Shown in pieces: positions 6,806 to 13,718 of a DNA stretch of 17,783 bases (the stretch's first letter is position 1; each line of letters begins with the position of its first letter). Where the stretch lies: the NCBI GenBank assembly GCA_002412925.1, contig DHVZ01000067.1:1-17783 (forward strand), in the 5' to 3' direction. The translations under genes and the position numbers were made by a program. The DNA is from Anaerolineales bacterium UBA5195 (lineage in GTDB: Bacteria > Chloroflexota > Anaerolineae > Anaerolineales > Villigracilaceae). The notes below the pieces were generated by a model, which was given only the letters and a program-made list of their open reading frames with translations, was not told the DNA's origin and ran no database searches.

Positions 6806-7216
6806 ATGAATACAAACATAAAGACCACAGGAAAAATCGATACGAAAGTTCTGCTCTCAACATTATGGATCGTGGTCATGATCAACATGCTGAAAGCGGA
6901 TATTCTTTCACTGTACATCCCTGGCGTGACAGATGAATTGGCGAACTTTTCAGCCAGCGCCGGCGCATCCATTCCCCAATTGATGTTGTTCGGCGCGGTG
7001 ATGGGGAATCTCTCCATTGCCATGATCATTCTATCCCGCGTGTTGAAGTACGGAATCAATCGCTGGGTCAATATTATTGTGGGTATCGTCACCATTGCTT
7101 ATATCTGGGGCGGCGCGGTGTCATATCCCCACTACATTTTCATCGCCACGGTCGAGACTCTCTGTCTGCTGCTGATCGTCTGGTTTGCCTGGAAGTGGCG
7201 CAACGTCGAAGCCTAA
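6806..7216 (+). CDS. DUF6326-like four-helix membrane protein
   Basis: A 136-aa protein with four hydrophobic spans at about 14-34, 57-78, 86-103 and 109-129. The first span is followed by ADILSLYIPG, which resembles the 'GDYFGLYVPG' feature of the DUF6326 family, and the last ends in LLIVWFAWKWRN. Function of the family is unknown; an integral cytoplasmic-membrane protein is the firm statement. AAGGAG lies 7 nt before the ATG. It is the first gene of a same-strand group: the next gene begins 27 bp after its stop with its own AAGGAG, so the two are probably cotranscribed. No clear promoter could be assigned in the 138 bp upstream. Confidence 0.82.
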   Translation: MNTNIKTTGKIDTKVLLSTLWIVVMINMLKADILSLYIPGVTDELANFSASAGASIPQLMLFGAVMGNLSIAMIILSRVLKYGINRWVNIIVGIVTIAYIWGGAVSYPHYIFIATVETLCLLLIVWFAWKWRNVEA

Positions 7217-7242
7217 CCTATTCAAAATAAAAGGAGCAAAAT

Positions 7243-7929
7243 ATGAAAACCTTGCAGAAATCCGGCGGCATCGCCGCACTGTACATGGCAATCAGCCACC
7301 TGATCGGAATCGTTATCTTTATCGTCATCCTGGATGTTCTCAGTATCACCGACCCGGCTCAAAAGCTCGCCATGAACATCGAAAAACAGACGGTCATCTT
7401 CTCGACCAACCTGCTTATGTACGTGTTCTTTGGCTTTGCGCTGATCGTCCTGTCGCTGGCGTTGTACGACCGCATGACGTCTGGCGCGCCTGCGCTCATG
7501 CAGGTGGCTACCGCGATCGGAATCATCTGGGCTGGCTCACTCATTGCCAGCGGCATGGTCGCCAATGCCGGGCTTGCCACTGTGGTTTCAATCTATGCCA
7601 AAGACCCGAGCCAGGCTGCGTTGACCTTTCAGGCGATTGAAGCCATGACAAACGGACTGGGCAACGCCAATGGCGAAATCCTGGGCGGACCTTTGACACT
7701 GCTGGTCAGTCTGGCGGCGCTGCGGACTGGCGGGCTTCCCAAGGGACTGAACCTCCTCGGCGTATTGGTCGGCGCGGTGGGTATCCTCACGATCATCCCA
7801 GCGCTGAACGCTTTGACCGGCGTCTTTGGCTTGGGACAAATCATCTGGTTCGTTTGGCTGGGGATTGTACTGCTACGCAGCAATCCGTCGGCAGTCGCTT
7901 CCGAACCTGCCAAAGTAGAAATGAACTAA
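7243..7929 (+). CDS. DUF4386-like multi-pass membrane protein
   Basis: A 228-aa protein, normal length for DUF4386. It has about six hydrophobic spans (near 10-30, 52-74, 87-115, 148-162, 168-185 and 195-212) and the typical N-terminal GGIAALYMAISHLIGIV stretch. Family function is unknown. AAGGAG lies 8 nt before the ATG. The stop is followed after 7 bp by the start of the propeller lipoprotein, whose ribosome site overlaps the end of this gene, so the genes form an operon. A damaged second copy of its 3' third lies at 9227-9444, on the far side of the lipoprotein gene, showing that this gene was once present in tandem. Confidence 0.82.
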   Translation: MKTLQKSGGIAALYMAISHLIGIVIFIVILDVLSITDPAQKLAMNIEKQTVIFSTNLLMYVFFGFALIVLSLALYDRMTSGAPALMQVATAIGIIWAGSLIASGMVANAGLATVVSIYAKDPSQAALTFQAIEAMTNGLGNANGEILGGPLTLLVSLAALRTGGLPKGLNLLGVLVGAVGILTIIPALNALTGVFGLGQIIWFVWLGIVLLRSNPSAVASEPAKVEMN

Positions 7930-7936
7930 GGAGAGA

Positions 7937-9220
7937 ATGATGTTGCAAAAACTTGTACGTCTGATCAGCTATCTGACGCTCGCCATCTTGCTGTTGAGCG
8001 CCTGCCAATCCAAGATAAACACTGGTAGTACTCCCGTGCCGCCTACGGTCCCCTTGCAACCCAGTAATACACTTCCGCCTTCAACGACGCCCACGGCCGC
8101 CCTGCAGCCCAGCGATACACCGCCGCCTTCAGCGAAGCCCACGGCCAGCCCAACACCTGCCGCGCTGATAGCCTTCATTGATAGTGGCCAAGATCTGGGC
8201 CGGGGGAATGGCGTTTGTATCGTTGTCGGGGATGTGGATGGCGATGGCGACAGCGATGCCCTGATCAGCACTGACGATCAAGCCAGCACGTTGTGGCTAA
8301 ACGATGGTACGGGGAAATTCACCCCGAGCGAACAAGGTTTCAAGGCCAGCTCGTGTGCGGCTCTGGGAGACCTGAACGGTGACAAATCCCTCGACATCTT
8401 CTTTACCGAGAACACCAGCAACCATGTTTGGTTGAACAACGGCAAAGGGAAATTCAGTTCCAGCAACCAAAACCTGGTCAGCCCCGAGAGTTCGGGTGTG
8501 GCCTTGGGTGATCTGGACGGCGACGGTGACCTGGATGCCTTTGTCATCAACTGGAATGGCAAGCCCGACCAGGTATTCTTGAACAATGGCCGTGGCAAAT
8601 TCAGCGACAGCGGTCAGCAACTGGGCAATTGGTTCGGTAGCGATGTGGTCCTGGGCGACGTTGATCAGGACGGCGACCTGGACGCCCTGGTTTCCAACAA
8701 TGGCGAGGAGTCTACCAATGCCACAGTCCTTTGGTTGAACGACGGCCACGGCAAGTTCATCGACAGCCAGCAGCGGCTGGGATTCACTAACGCTTCTGCT
8801 TTGGCCCTGGGCGATCTGGACGGCGATGGCGATCTGGACGCTTTCATTGCCAACTCATCGCATGGGGATGCCAACCCGGCTGACAAAGTGTGGTTGAACG
8901 ACGGCAAAGGAGTCTTCTCCGACAGCGAGCAGAGCCTGGGCTCAGTCTATGACCTGACCGTTGAGTTGGGTGATCTGGACGGTGACGGTGACCTGGATGC
9001 GTTTACGGGTATCTGGCGGTTAGGGGCGCGCGTCTGGTTGAACGATGGTAAGGGTAAATTTGTAGACAGCCAGGTCAGGCTGTCAAACAACAGCGCCGGG
9101 GTGGCTATTGCTGACCTGGATGGCGATGGCGACCTGGATGTGTTCGTCTCCACCAACACCTGGACTGGAGGCAATGGCCGTCCTAAACTCTGGCTGAACC
9201 AACTGAAAACAACCAAATAG
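7937..9220 (+). CDS. lipoprotein with seven FG-GAP/VCBS-type repeats (predicted beta-propeller)
   Basis: A 427-aa protein. Residues 1-23 are a lipoprotein signal with lipobox LSAC (Cys23). A Pro/Thr-rich tether spans 24-76 and contains two copies of a 16-residue unit (LQPSNTLPPS.../LQPSDTPPPS...), a 48-bp tandem repeat in DNA at 8054-8149. From about 77 to 422 there are seven repeats of about 49 residues, each with a D-x-D/N-x-D-G-D-x-D calcium-type loop (near 99, 145, 192, 242, 293, 346 and 393) followed by VWLNDGKGKF and DSxQxLG. Loop 2 is weaker (LNGDKSLD). Such repeats form calcium-binding propellers on the cell surface, used for binding proteins or sugars; the ligand is unknown. GGAG lies 3 nt before the ATG at 7937 and 6 nt before the next codon, also ATG (7940), which may be the real start. 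Confidence 0.9.
   Translation: MMLQKLVRLISYLTLAILLLSACQSKINTGSTPVPPTVPLQPSNTLPPSTTPTAALQPSDTPPPSAKPTASPTPAALIAFIDSGQDLGRGNGVCIVVGDVDGDGDSDALISTDDQASTLWLNDGTGKFTPSEQGFKASSCAALGDLNGDKSLDIFFTENTSNHVWLNNGKGKFSSSNQNLVSPESSGVALGDLDGDGDLDAFVINWNGKPDQVFLNNGRGKFSDSGQQLGNWFGSDVVLGDVDQDGDLDALVSNNGEESTNATVLWLNDGHGKFIDSQQRLGFTNASALALGDLDGDGDLDAFIANSSHGDANPADKVWLNDGKGVFSDSEQSLGSVYDLTVELGDLDGDGDLDAFTGIWRLGARVWLNDGKGKFVDSQVRLSNNSAGVAIADLDGDGDLDVFVSTNTWTGGNGRPKLWLNQLKTTK
8054..8149 (+). repeat. 48-bp tandem repeat encoding the Pro/Thr tether
   Basis: Two adjacent 48-nt units beginning TTGCAACCCAG (8054) and CTGCAGCCCAG (8102) encode 16-residue copies of the tether between the lipid anchor and the propeller. 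Copy number may vary between strains. Confidence 0.75.
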
Positions 9221-9226
9221 TTATTG

Positions 9227-9444
9227 TCCTGGTTTTTGGCGCTGCTGGTCAGCCTGGCCGCACTGCGGGCTGGCTGACCAAGGGAATGAACATCCTCGGC
9301 TTGTTGGTTGGCGCGGTGGGCATCATCTCCCTTGTCCCAGTGTTGACCGATATGATGGTTGGAATTTTGGGCTTGATCCAACTCATCTGGTTCGTCTGGC
9401 TGGGGATTGTGCTGCTGCATAACAATCCAAGCCGGGCGACGTAA
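9227..9444 (+). pseudogene. remnant of a second DUF4386-like gene (3' part only)
   Basis: This stretch matches the 3' third of the intact DUF4386 gene (about 7680-7890) in DNA and protein. It opens with LLVSLAALRAG, then loses 4 nt around 9282 relative to the intact copy (GGCGGGCTTCCCAAG becomes GGCTGACCAAG), which brings a TGA into frame. In the shifted frame the rest reads KGMNILGLLVGAVG, then LIQLIWFVWLGIVLLHNNP and a TAA at 9442. The N-terminal two thirds are missing and replaced by the lipoprotein gene, whose stop codon is a few bases upstream. No ribosome site or start is present, so no product is expected. Confidence 0.85.
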
Positions 9445-9479
9445 AACCCGTACTTGGAAAAGTATCCCGGAGAAACCCC

Positions 9480-10433
9480 ATGAAAGCGATTGTATACACA
9501 AAATTTGGCCCACCAGATATGCTACATCTCCAAGATGTGGAAAAACCCACACCCAAAGATAATGAGGTGCTGATAAAAATATATGCGACAACTGTTGTAA
9601 AAGAAGACCCAGACATGAGGGCTTCCCCAGGTTTTAATGGGTTTCTGAAACCTAGAAATCCGATCCTGGGGCAGGAGTTGGCTGGGGAAATTGAATCTAC
9701 CGGCAAAGATGTGACTCGATTCAAACCCGGCGACCAGGTATTTGGCTTCGACATGTTTGGCGCGTATGCTGAATACAAATGTATGCCTGAAAACGGGGCG
9801 CTGGCCATCAAACCTGCCAACATAAGTTATGAGGAGGCGGCCAGCGTTCCGAATGGAGCATTAACCGCGCTGCCTTTTCTGAGAGATAAGGGCAAGATCC
9901 AAAGTGGACAAACCGTGCTGATCTATGGCGCTTCCGGATCGGTTGGCGCTGCTGCGGTTCAGCTGGCTAGGTACTACGGGGCGGAGGTGACCGGGGTCTG
10001 CAGTACCGCGAATTTGGAATGGGTCAAATCTTTGGGAGCCGATCGGGTGATTGATTACACCCAAGAGGATTTTACCGAAAACGGCCAGACCTATGACATT
10101 GTTTTTGACACGGTCGGCAAGCGTTCGTTTTCAGAGTGCAAAGGTTCGCTGACGGAGGCGGGCATCTACCTTGCTACGGTCCCTACGCCGGCAATGATGT
10201 TTCAAGCGCTATGGACTGCCAGGCGCGGCGGCAAGAAGGTAAGGTTTGTGGCTGCGGGTTTGAGGCCTGCACGTGAGAAGATCAAGGATCTTGTCTTCCT
10301 GACAGAGTTGATTGAGGCGGGAAAGATAAATCCGGTTATTGACCGGCGCTATCCGTTGGAACAGATGGCCGAGGCGCACAGGTATGTCGAAAAAGGGCAC
10401 AAAAAGGGAAATGTTGTCATCACTGTCGAATAA
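9480..10433 (+). CDS. zinc-independent MDR family NAD(P)H-dependent oxidoreductase (quinone-oxidoreductase-like)
   Basis: A 317-aa protein of typical length. The catalytic GroES-like domain (1-125) opens with MKAIVYTKFGPPDMLHLQDV and carries FKPGDQVFGF. At the place where zinc alcohol dehydrogenases have GHE it reads GQELAGEI (64-71), and no structural-zinc cysteine cluster is present, so it belongs to the zinc-free branch (quinone oxidoreductases, enoyl reductases). The Rossmann domain has the nucleotide loop YGASGSVGAAAVQLARYYGAEV (149-170), which suggests NADPH, then VKSLGADRVIDYTQEDF. GGAG lies 7 nt before the ATG. It follows the DUF4386 remnant by 35 bp and may be read with the upstream operon. 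Substrate cannot be told. Confidence 0.92.
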   Translation: MKAIVYTKFGPPDMLHLQDVEKPTPKDNEVLIKIYATTVVKEDPDMRASPGFNGFLKPRNPILGQELAGEIESTGKDVTRFKPGDQVFGFDMFGAYAEYKCMPENGALAIKPANISYEEAASVPNGALTALPFLRDKGKIQSGQTVLIYGASGSVGAAAVQLARYYGAEVTGVCSTANLEWVKSLGADRVIDYTQEDFTENGQTYDIVFDTVGKRSFSECKGSLTEAGIYLATVPTPAMMFQALWTARRGGKKVRFVAAGLRPAREKIKDLVFLTELIEAGKINPVIDRRYPLEQMAEAHRYVEKGHKKGNVVITVE

Positions 10434-10460
10434 AATCACAAAACACAAGGAGAAAAAAGT

Positions 10461-10550
10461 ATGTCATGCACCGGCCAGGCGTTATGTTGTTTATTGCGGA
10501 AACGATTGCATCCTAATACAAACACGATTGCCCGGGCGACACCTGCATAA
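10461..10550 (+). CDS. very short ORF with strong ribosome site; possible gene remnant or leader peptide
   Basis: AAGGAG lies 8 nt before an ATG that starts only 28 bp after the oxidoreductase stop. The frame encodes 29 residues (MSCTGQALCC LLRKRLHPN, then TNTIARATPA) and stops. I do not recognise it. The good start and immediate loss of a longer frame suggest the front of a truncated gene, though a functional small peptide is possible. An imperfect 10-bp hairpin (CACCTCCAGT at 10589 and ACTGGGGGTG at 10624) follows without a T-run. Confidence 0.3.
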   Translation: MSCTGQALCCLLRKRLHPNTNTIARATPA

Positions 10551-10678
10551 ATTCTTCAATTTTCTCACCTTGCAATAATTCAAAACGACACCTCCAGTCA
10601 ACACCAAAGTGTCTATCGGCGATACTGGGGGTGCAGGTATATTTATTGTAGTCAGTCAAATATGAAAGGATCAAAAAA

Positions 10679-11401
10679 ATGAACCGGGATCAAATCGAAA
10701 AACATTCAACCACACAAGCGGTCATTTTGCATTTACTCCCTGGAATCCTGGTCGGGTGTTTTTACCTGTTCGCGCGACAGCCAGTTGTTAACATGGGATA
10801 TCCTTCGATTATTGCCTTAATCCTTGCATACGCCTTTATCCTTATTCCAGTCGAGCTCGGATACCTGTTATATCAGGGAAAGAAAAAGACAGGTCGCTTT
10901 ACATTACAGGGAATCATCAGCTATCGAAATTCAATCCCGTGGTGGCAATACCTTGTGTGGGTATGCATCATTTTTATTGCTGTTGGCGCCATTTTTGCTT
11001 TTTTAAAACCTGTTGATACTTTTCTGCAGGGGAAGTTGTTTTTCTGGATGCCAGGTATTAATAATGGTCTGGATGGGAATTATTCCAGAAAAACATTAAT
11101 CGTTACTTACGCAATGGTTTTTATATTTGTTGCGGTCTTGACCCCGTTGGTTGAAGAATTGTATTTTCGGGGATATTTGTTGCCCAGGATGAAAGGCAAG
11201 TTCGCCCCCTTGTTGCATAGCTTCCTGTTTGCAGTTCAGCATGTTTTAGAACCATGGATGATTATCACGAGAACCCTGGGATTTTTACCAATACTCTTTG
11301 GGGTAAAAAAGAAGAATATCTATGTTGGAATAATCGTTCACATTCTGTGTAACACGGTAAATGTAATAACAGGCATTGCATTTATTGTTAAGATGACGTA
11401 A
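10679..11401 (+). CDS. CPBP family intramembrane metalloprotease (CAAX-protease-like)
   Basis: A 240-aa membrane protein with about six spans. The family's glutamate motif is present as E159-E160-x3-R164 in PLVEELYFRGYLLPRM. The later histidines are H188 (LFAVQHV) and H221 with N225 (GIIVHILCNTVN), so the putative metal site and active centre are complete. Members cleave prenylated or other membrane-embedded substrates, or act in bacteriocin self-protection; here the role is unknown. AAAGGA lies 8 nt before the ATG. The base composition is AT-richer than the LuxR region, and the gene converges with the TetR gene: the two stops are 6 bp apart with no terminator between them. Confidence 0.92.
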   Translation: MNRDQIEKHSTTQAVILHLLPGILVGCFYLFARQPVVNMGYPSIIALILAYAFILIPVELGYLLYQGKKKTGRFTLQGIISYRNSIPWWQYLVWVCIIFIAVGAIFAFLKPVDTFLQGKLFFWMPGINNGLDGNYSRKTLIVTYAMVFIFVAVLTPLVEELYFRGYLLPRMKGKFAPLLHSFLFAVQHVLEPWMIITRTLGFLPILFGVKKKNIYVGIIVHILCNTVNVITGIAFIVKMT

Positions 11402-11407
11402 GTAATT

Positions 11408-12004
11408 CTATTGATCCATCGTTTCTGTTAATCCCAATATATTTCTGGCACTCGACATTACCAGCTGTTGGAAGATTTCATCCATGTATTCTGGCGAGTA
11501 AGGCATCTTATTATCAAGCCACCACTTCAGTAGGAGAAGCAGAGTTCCCGCCATTGAGTAAGACAGGACGGCCAATGGGATGGAAGGCTCCGGCTTTTCT
11601 GATAAGAGCAGAGTAAAACTCTTCTGGAACTTCGCGCTGAGCGCTGCATGCCCATCTTTGGTAAGTAATTCGAAACCAGACCCCCAGACCAGCGTCCGGT
11701 AAAGTTCATAATGCCCTTTAGCATGGATGAACAGCGGTGTGGTATCCAGGCGTAAGCCCTGGTCTGTTTCGCCAAAGCTGATCTGGTGGATAAGCATATC
11801 CAGCACACGCTCAAAACCACATTTCAGCAAATCATCCTTGGCTTGGTAATGGGCGTAGAAGGTGGATCGTCCAACATTAGCACGGTCAATAATCTCATTT
11901 ATGGAAATCTCGTCATAATGCTTAACGGCCAACAATGCAATGAGTGCATCCATTAACGCTTGTTGCGTGCGTTGCGAGCGACGATCTTGTCTTTGTTGGG
12001 CCAT
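11408..12004 (-). CDS. TetR/AcrR family transcriptional regulator
   Basis: A 198-aa protein of usual length. The N-terminal helix-turn-helix is clear at about 14-60: TQQALMDALIALLAVKHYDEISINEIIDRANVGRSTFYAHYQAKDDLL. The C-terminal ligand and dimer domain (about 75-190) is not one I can assign to a ligand; its tail contains hydrophobic LAVLSYSMAGTLLLLLKWWLDNKMPYSP. GAGG lies 7-8 nt before the ATG. It is divergent from the two-gene membrane-protein cluster at 12157, with 152 bp between starts. A perfect ACAAAC-N6-GTTTGT palindrome lies 22 bp upstream of its start, so self-repression and control of the divergent genes is the likely scheme. Confidence 0.95.
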   Translation of the reverse strand: MAQQRQDRRSQRTQQALMDALIALLAVKHYDEISINEIIDRANVGRSTFYAHYQAKDDLLKCGFERVLDMLIHQISFGETDQGLRLDTTPLFIHAKGHYELYRTLVWGSGFELLTKDGHAALSAKFQKSFTLLLSEKPEPSIPLAVLSYSMAGTLLLLLKWWLDNKMPYSPEYMDEIFQQLVMSSARNILGLTETMDQ

Positions 12005-12025
12005 TGGAACACCTCATTATTTTGT

Positions 12026-12043
12026 ACAAACCACCTTGTTTGT
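12026..12043. promoter_or_regulatory. candidate TetR operator
   Basis: Perfect 6-6-6 inverted repeat ACAAAC-CACCTT-GTTTGT, 22 bp upstream of the TetR gene start and 31 bp from the -35 of the divergent gene. Size and place suit a TetR dimer site. Binding is inferred. Confidence 0.55.
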
Positions 12044-12074
12044 CTCTTAATGAACATTTTGGGATGGATGTAGA

Positions 12075-12103
12075 TTGTCAAAACGATGTTTGGTAAGGAT
12101 AAT
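12075..12103 (+). promoter_or_regulatory. sigma-70-type promoter of the gene at 12157
   Basis: TTGTCA (12075-12080) and GATAAT (12098-12103) separated by 17 bp: 5 of 6 matches in each box at ideal spacing. Start of transcription near 12110 gives a leader of about 47 nt containing the palindrome at 12120. Confidence 0.75.
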
Positions 12104-12119
12104 GCTGATAACAAAATTA

Positions 12120-12136
12120 TATACCCGGTGGGTATA
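12120..12136. promoter_or_regulatory. palindrome TATACCC-GGT-GGGTATA in the leader of the membrane-protein gene
   Basis: Perfect 7-bp arms around 3 nt, placed just after the predicted transcription start and 6 bp before the AAGGAG ribosome site. It could be a repressor site or an RNA hairpin that affects ribosome access. The ATACCC/GGGTAT arms recall operators of the CsoR family, but no CsoR gene is in the window. Confidence 0.5.
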
Positions 12137-12156
12137 CATCCCAAGGAGAAAATTAA

Positions 12157-12858
12157 ATGAACGAAAACACATTCTTGAATCAAATTAAACAAATTGGTGT
12201 CGGCCTGGCTTTCATCATCTTCCCAATGCTGTTTATCTTTGCCTTTGCGGTCCACCCTGGTTTGCTACAACCTCACCTGCTTGGTCCAGAAGAGCTCATA
12301 CTCAGAGCACACGGTAATGGACTCTTACAGTTCGGACACGTGTTGGTCACATTATGCACTGCCCTTCTGGTTGTAGTCGCTCTGCAATTCATGAAGCTGC
12401 TTGATCGCAGTAGTGGTGCCTGGGCTGGTTTTATTGGCGCCGCGATCGCCATTTTGGGCGCAATTATGCTGGCAGCAGATAAAGGTGCGTTATGCCTGAC
12501 CATGAGTGCTTTTGACACCTTACCAGAAAAAGTATTCGCACAAATCATGCCGGGTGTATTGGCTATGTTTACAAAACAAGGCTGGCTGGTGTTGTTGTGG
12601 GGCATTGTATTTCTGCCGATCGGCTTTGCCATTCAAGCCATTGCCTTACTCAAGACCAATACTTTTCCTCGCTGGCAGGGCATATTGTTCTTGATCGGCG
12701 TGTTGCTGGTGGCCACTCCTGATGGTCTTGAAATCATTAATTTGAGTGCCTCGATCCTGATGGCAATTGCGCTCGTCCCATATGGAATACAGATCATCGC
12801 TAAAGTTCGAAAACCGGCGAATTTGCCAGAAGTCCGCGATAATCGAGAAGGCGTCTAG
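12157..12858 (+). CDS. multi-pass membrane protein of unknown function
   Basis: A 233-aa protein with about six hydrophobic spans (near 13-32, 58-78, 88-107, 142-166, 175-187 and 197-216) and a charged C-terminal tail. I do not recognise a family with certainty; the general build resembles DUF4386-like proteins, without clear sequence motifs. A loop between spans 1 and 2 contains HPGLLQPHLLGPEELILRAH and one between 3 and 4 contains FDTLPEKVFAQIMPG. AAGGAG lies 8 nt before the ATG. It has its own well-matched promoter at 12075 and lies divergent from the TetR gene, so it is a likely target of that regulator. The DUF4405-like gene follows after 94 bp on the same strand. Confidence 0.82.
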   Translation: MNENTFLNQIKQIGVGLAFIIFPMLFIFAFAVHPGLLQPHLLGPEELILRAHGNGLLQFGHVLVTLCTALLVVVALQFMKLLDRSSGAWAGFIGAAIAILGAIMLAADKGALCLTMSAFDTLPEKVFAQIMPGVLAMFTKQGWLVLLWGIVFLPIGFAIQAIALLKTNTFPRWQGILFLIGVLLVATPDGLEIINLSASILMAIALVPYGIQIIAKVRKPANLPEVRDNREGV

Positions 12859-12952
12859 CCATCCCGCCACTGGCGCCGAGTCATTCCGTTTCGTACGTGG
12901 AAATACGCGAAAGACATGAAGGTTCAGCCAGTCCTTGAAGAGAGAGTAAATA

Positions 12953-13489
12953 ATGAGCAAAAACGAACGTAATTTCTGGCTTGATTGGATGATGTTTATC
13001 GTTTTTTCGATAACGGTGGTTAGCGGTTTTCTCCTGTGGCTGGTCATTCCCCGCAGCGACAATTTAGCCTTCGCCGGGATTGACCGAGCCGTGTGGCTGG
13101 CGTTTCACGCAGGATCTGGACTATCAGGTTTATTGGGGGTGGCTATCCATATCGCTTGGCATTGGTATTGGCTCAAAGCCCTACGTGGACGACCACTCAA
13201 AACGCTGAAAAGACCGGTGCGGGCTAATCGCGTGGTAGATCGCATTGCCTGGATAGCCTTTATCGCCACCAATATATTCGGTATGTTGGCTTGGCTGCTA
13301 TCTGCCGGCCTGCCCGCCGAGGCAATAAAAATCTTCGATCGCCTCCATGTGGCCGCCAGTATTTTCTGGTTGGTTTTTCTGGTAGCGCACCTGGTATTAC
13401 ATCAACAATGGGTTGATTCGGCCATCCGACGTTATTTGCCTTTTGGTTTAGCAACTAACATCAAATTGAATAAGGAACATCAATCATGA
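12953..13489 (+). CDS. DUF4405-like membrane protein, possible b-type cytochrome relative
   Basis: A 178-aa protein with four spans (about 10-31, 48-72, 97-119 and 132-150). Histidines recur inside the second span (H52, H66, H70: FHAGSGLSGLLGVAIHIAWH) and the fourth (H132, H146, H150: LHVAASIFWLVFLVAHLVLH). Paired His in two facing spans is the pattern of haem-b-binding four-helix proteins, and DUF4405 members are thought of in that way; haem binding here is inference. A GAGAG ribosome site precedes the ATG. Same-strand placement after the 12157 gene suggests cotranscription under the TetR-linked promoter. Its TGA overlaps an ATG that opens a 20-codon ORF. Confidence 0.85.
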   Translation: MSKNERNFWLDWMMFIVFSITVVSGFLLWLVIPRSDNLAFAGIDRAVWLAFHAGSGLSGLLGVAIHIAWHWYWLKALRGRPLKTLKRPVRANRVVDRIAWIAFIATNIFGMLAWLLSAGLPAEAIKIFDRLHVAASIFWLVFLVAHLVLHQQWVDSAIRRYLPFGLATNIKLNKEHQS

Positions 13490-13548
13490 AAATTGTTATC
13501 GAACCGTGTCTAATGTTGTCTGCAGTCTCAGGTAAGTGGCGCACCTGA
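13486..13548 (+). CDS. 20-residue ORF overlapping the DUF4405 stop; probable truncated gene start
   Basis: The ATGA overlap with the preceding gene and the AAGGA 9-10 nt upstream are what one expects of a coupled third gene, but the frame (MKIVIEPCLMLSAVSGKWRT) ends after 20 codons. Downstream, 13549-13718 holds no coding region but two hairpins. I take it as the front end of a gene whose body was lost; a real short peptide is not excluded. Confidence 0.3.
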   Translation: MKIVIEPCLMLSAVSGKWRT

Positions 13549-13550
13549 CA

Positions 13551-13586
13551 GGCACGTGCGGGTTATACGTACCCCGCACAGTGGCC
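13551..13586. repeat. GC-rich hairpin after the broken third gene
   Basis: GTGCGGG (13556-13562) pairs with CCCGCAC (13573-13579), and outer GGC/GCC bases extend the stem with bulges. A second hairpin, CCAACG/CGTTGG with a 7-nt loop, lies at 13622-13640. Neither is followed by a T-run, so these are not clear terminators. Confidence 0.45.
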
Positions 13587-13718
13587 TCTTTCAGTATTGT
13601 TTATTCGGTAGGCCGCGGCTGCCAACGCGCTGGTCGTTGGGTCTCAATATAGTATTTACACAAAAAATGGTTAACGGAATGGATAAAGAAACCTCATTTG
13701 CAAAAGGAGATTCATATC

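Noticed and set aside
7185..7640. 151-codon plus-strand frame overlapping the DUF6326 and DUF4386 genes
   Set aside because: It is out of frame with both well-supported membrane proteins and rich in His/Arg/Gly, typical of a shifted reading of GC-rich coding DNA.
8297..9591. Long minus-strand frames opposite the propeller lipoprotein and oxidoreductase
   Set aside because: The repeated D-G-D codons give repetitive antisense frames with Pro/Ser/Arg-rich products; no ribosome sites or conserved domains.
10589..10633. 10-bp hairpin before the CPBP gene as a terminator
   Set aside because: The loop is 25 nt and no T-run follows, so it is not a convincing intrinsic terminator.
13541..13650. Possible integron attC site or group II intron 5' end in the hairpin stretch after the DUF4405 gene
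   Set aside because: GTTGGGT fits the attC GTTRRRY box, but no matching RYYYAAC partner was found at a suitable distance; the GTGCG start recalls group II introns, but no domain V-like hairpin is present.
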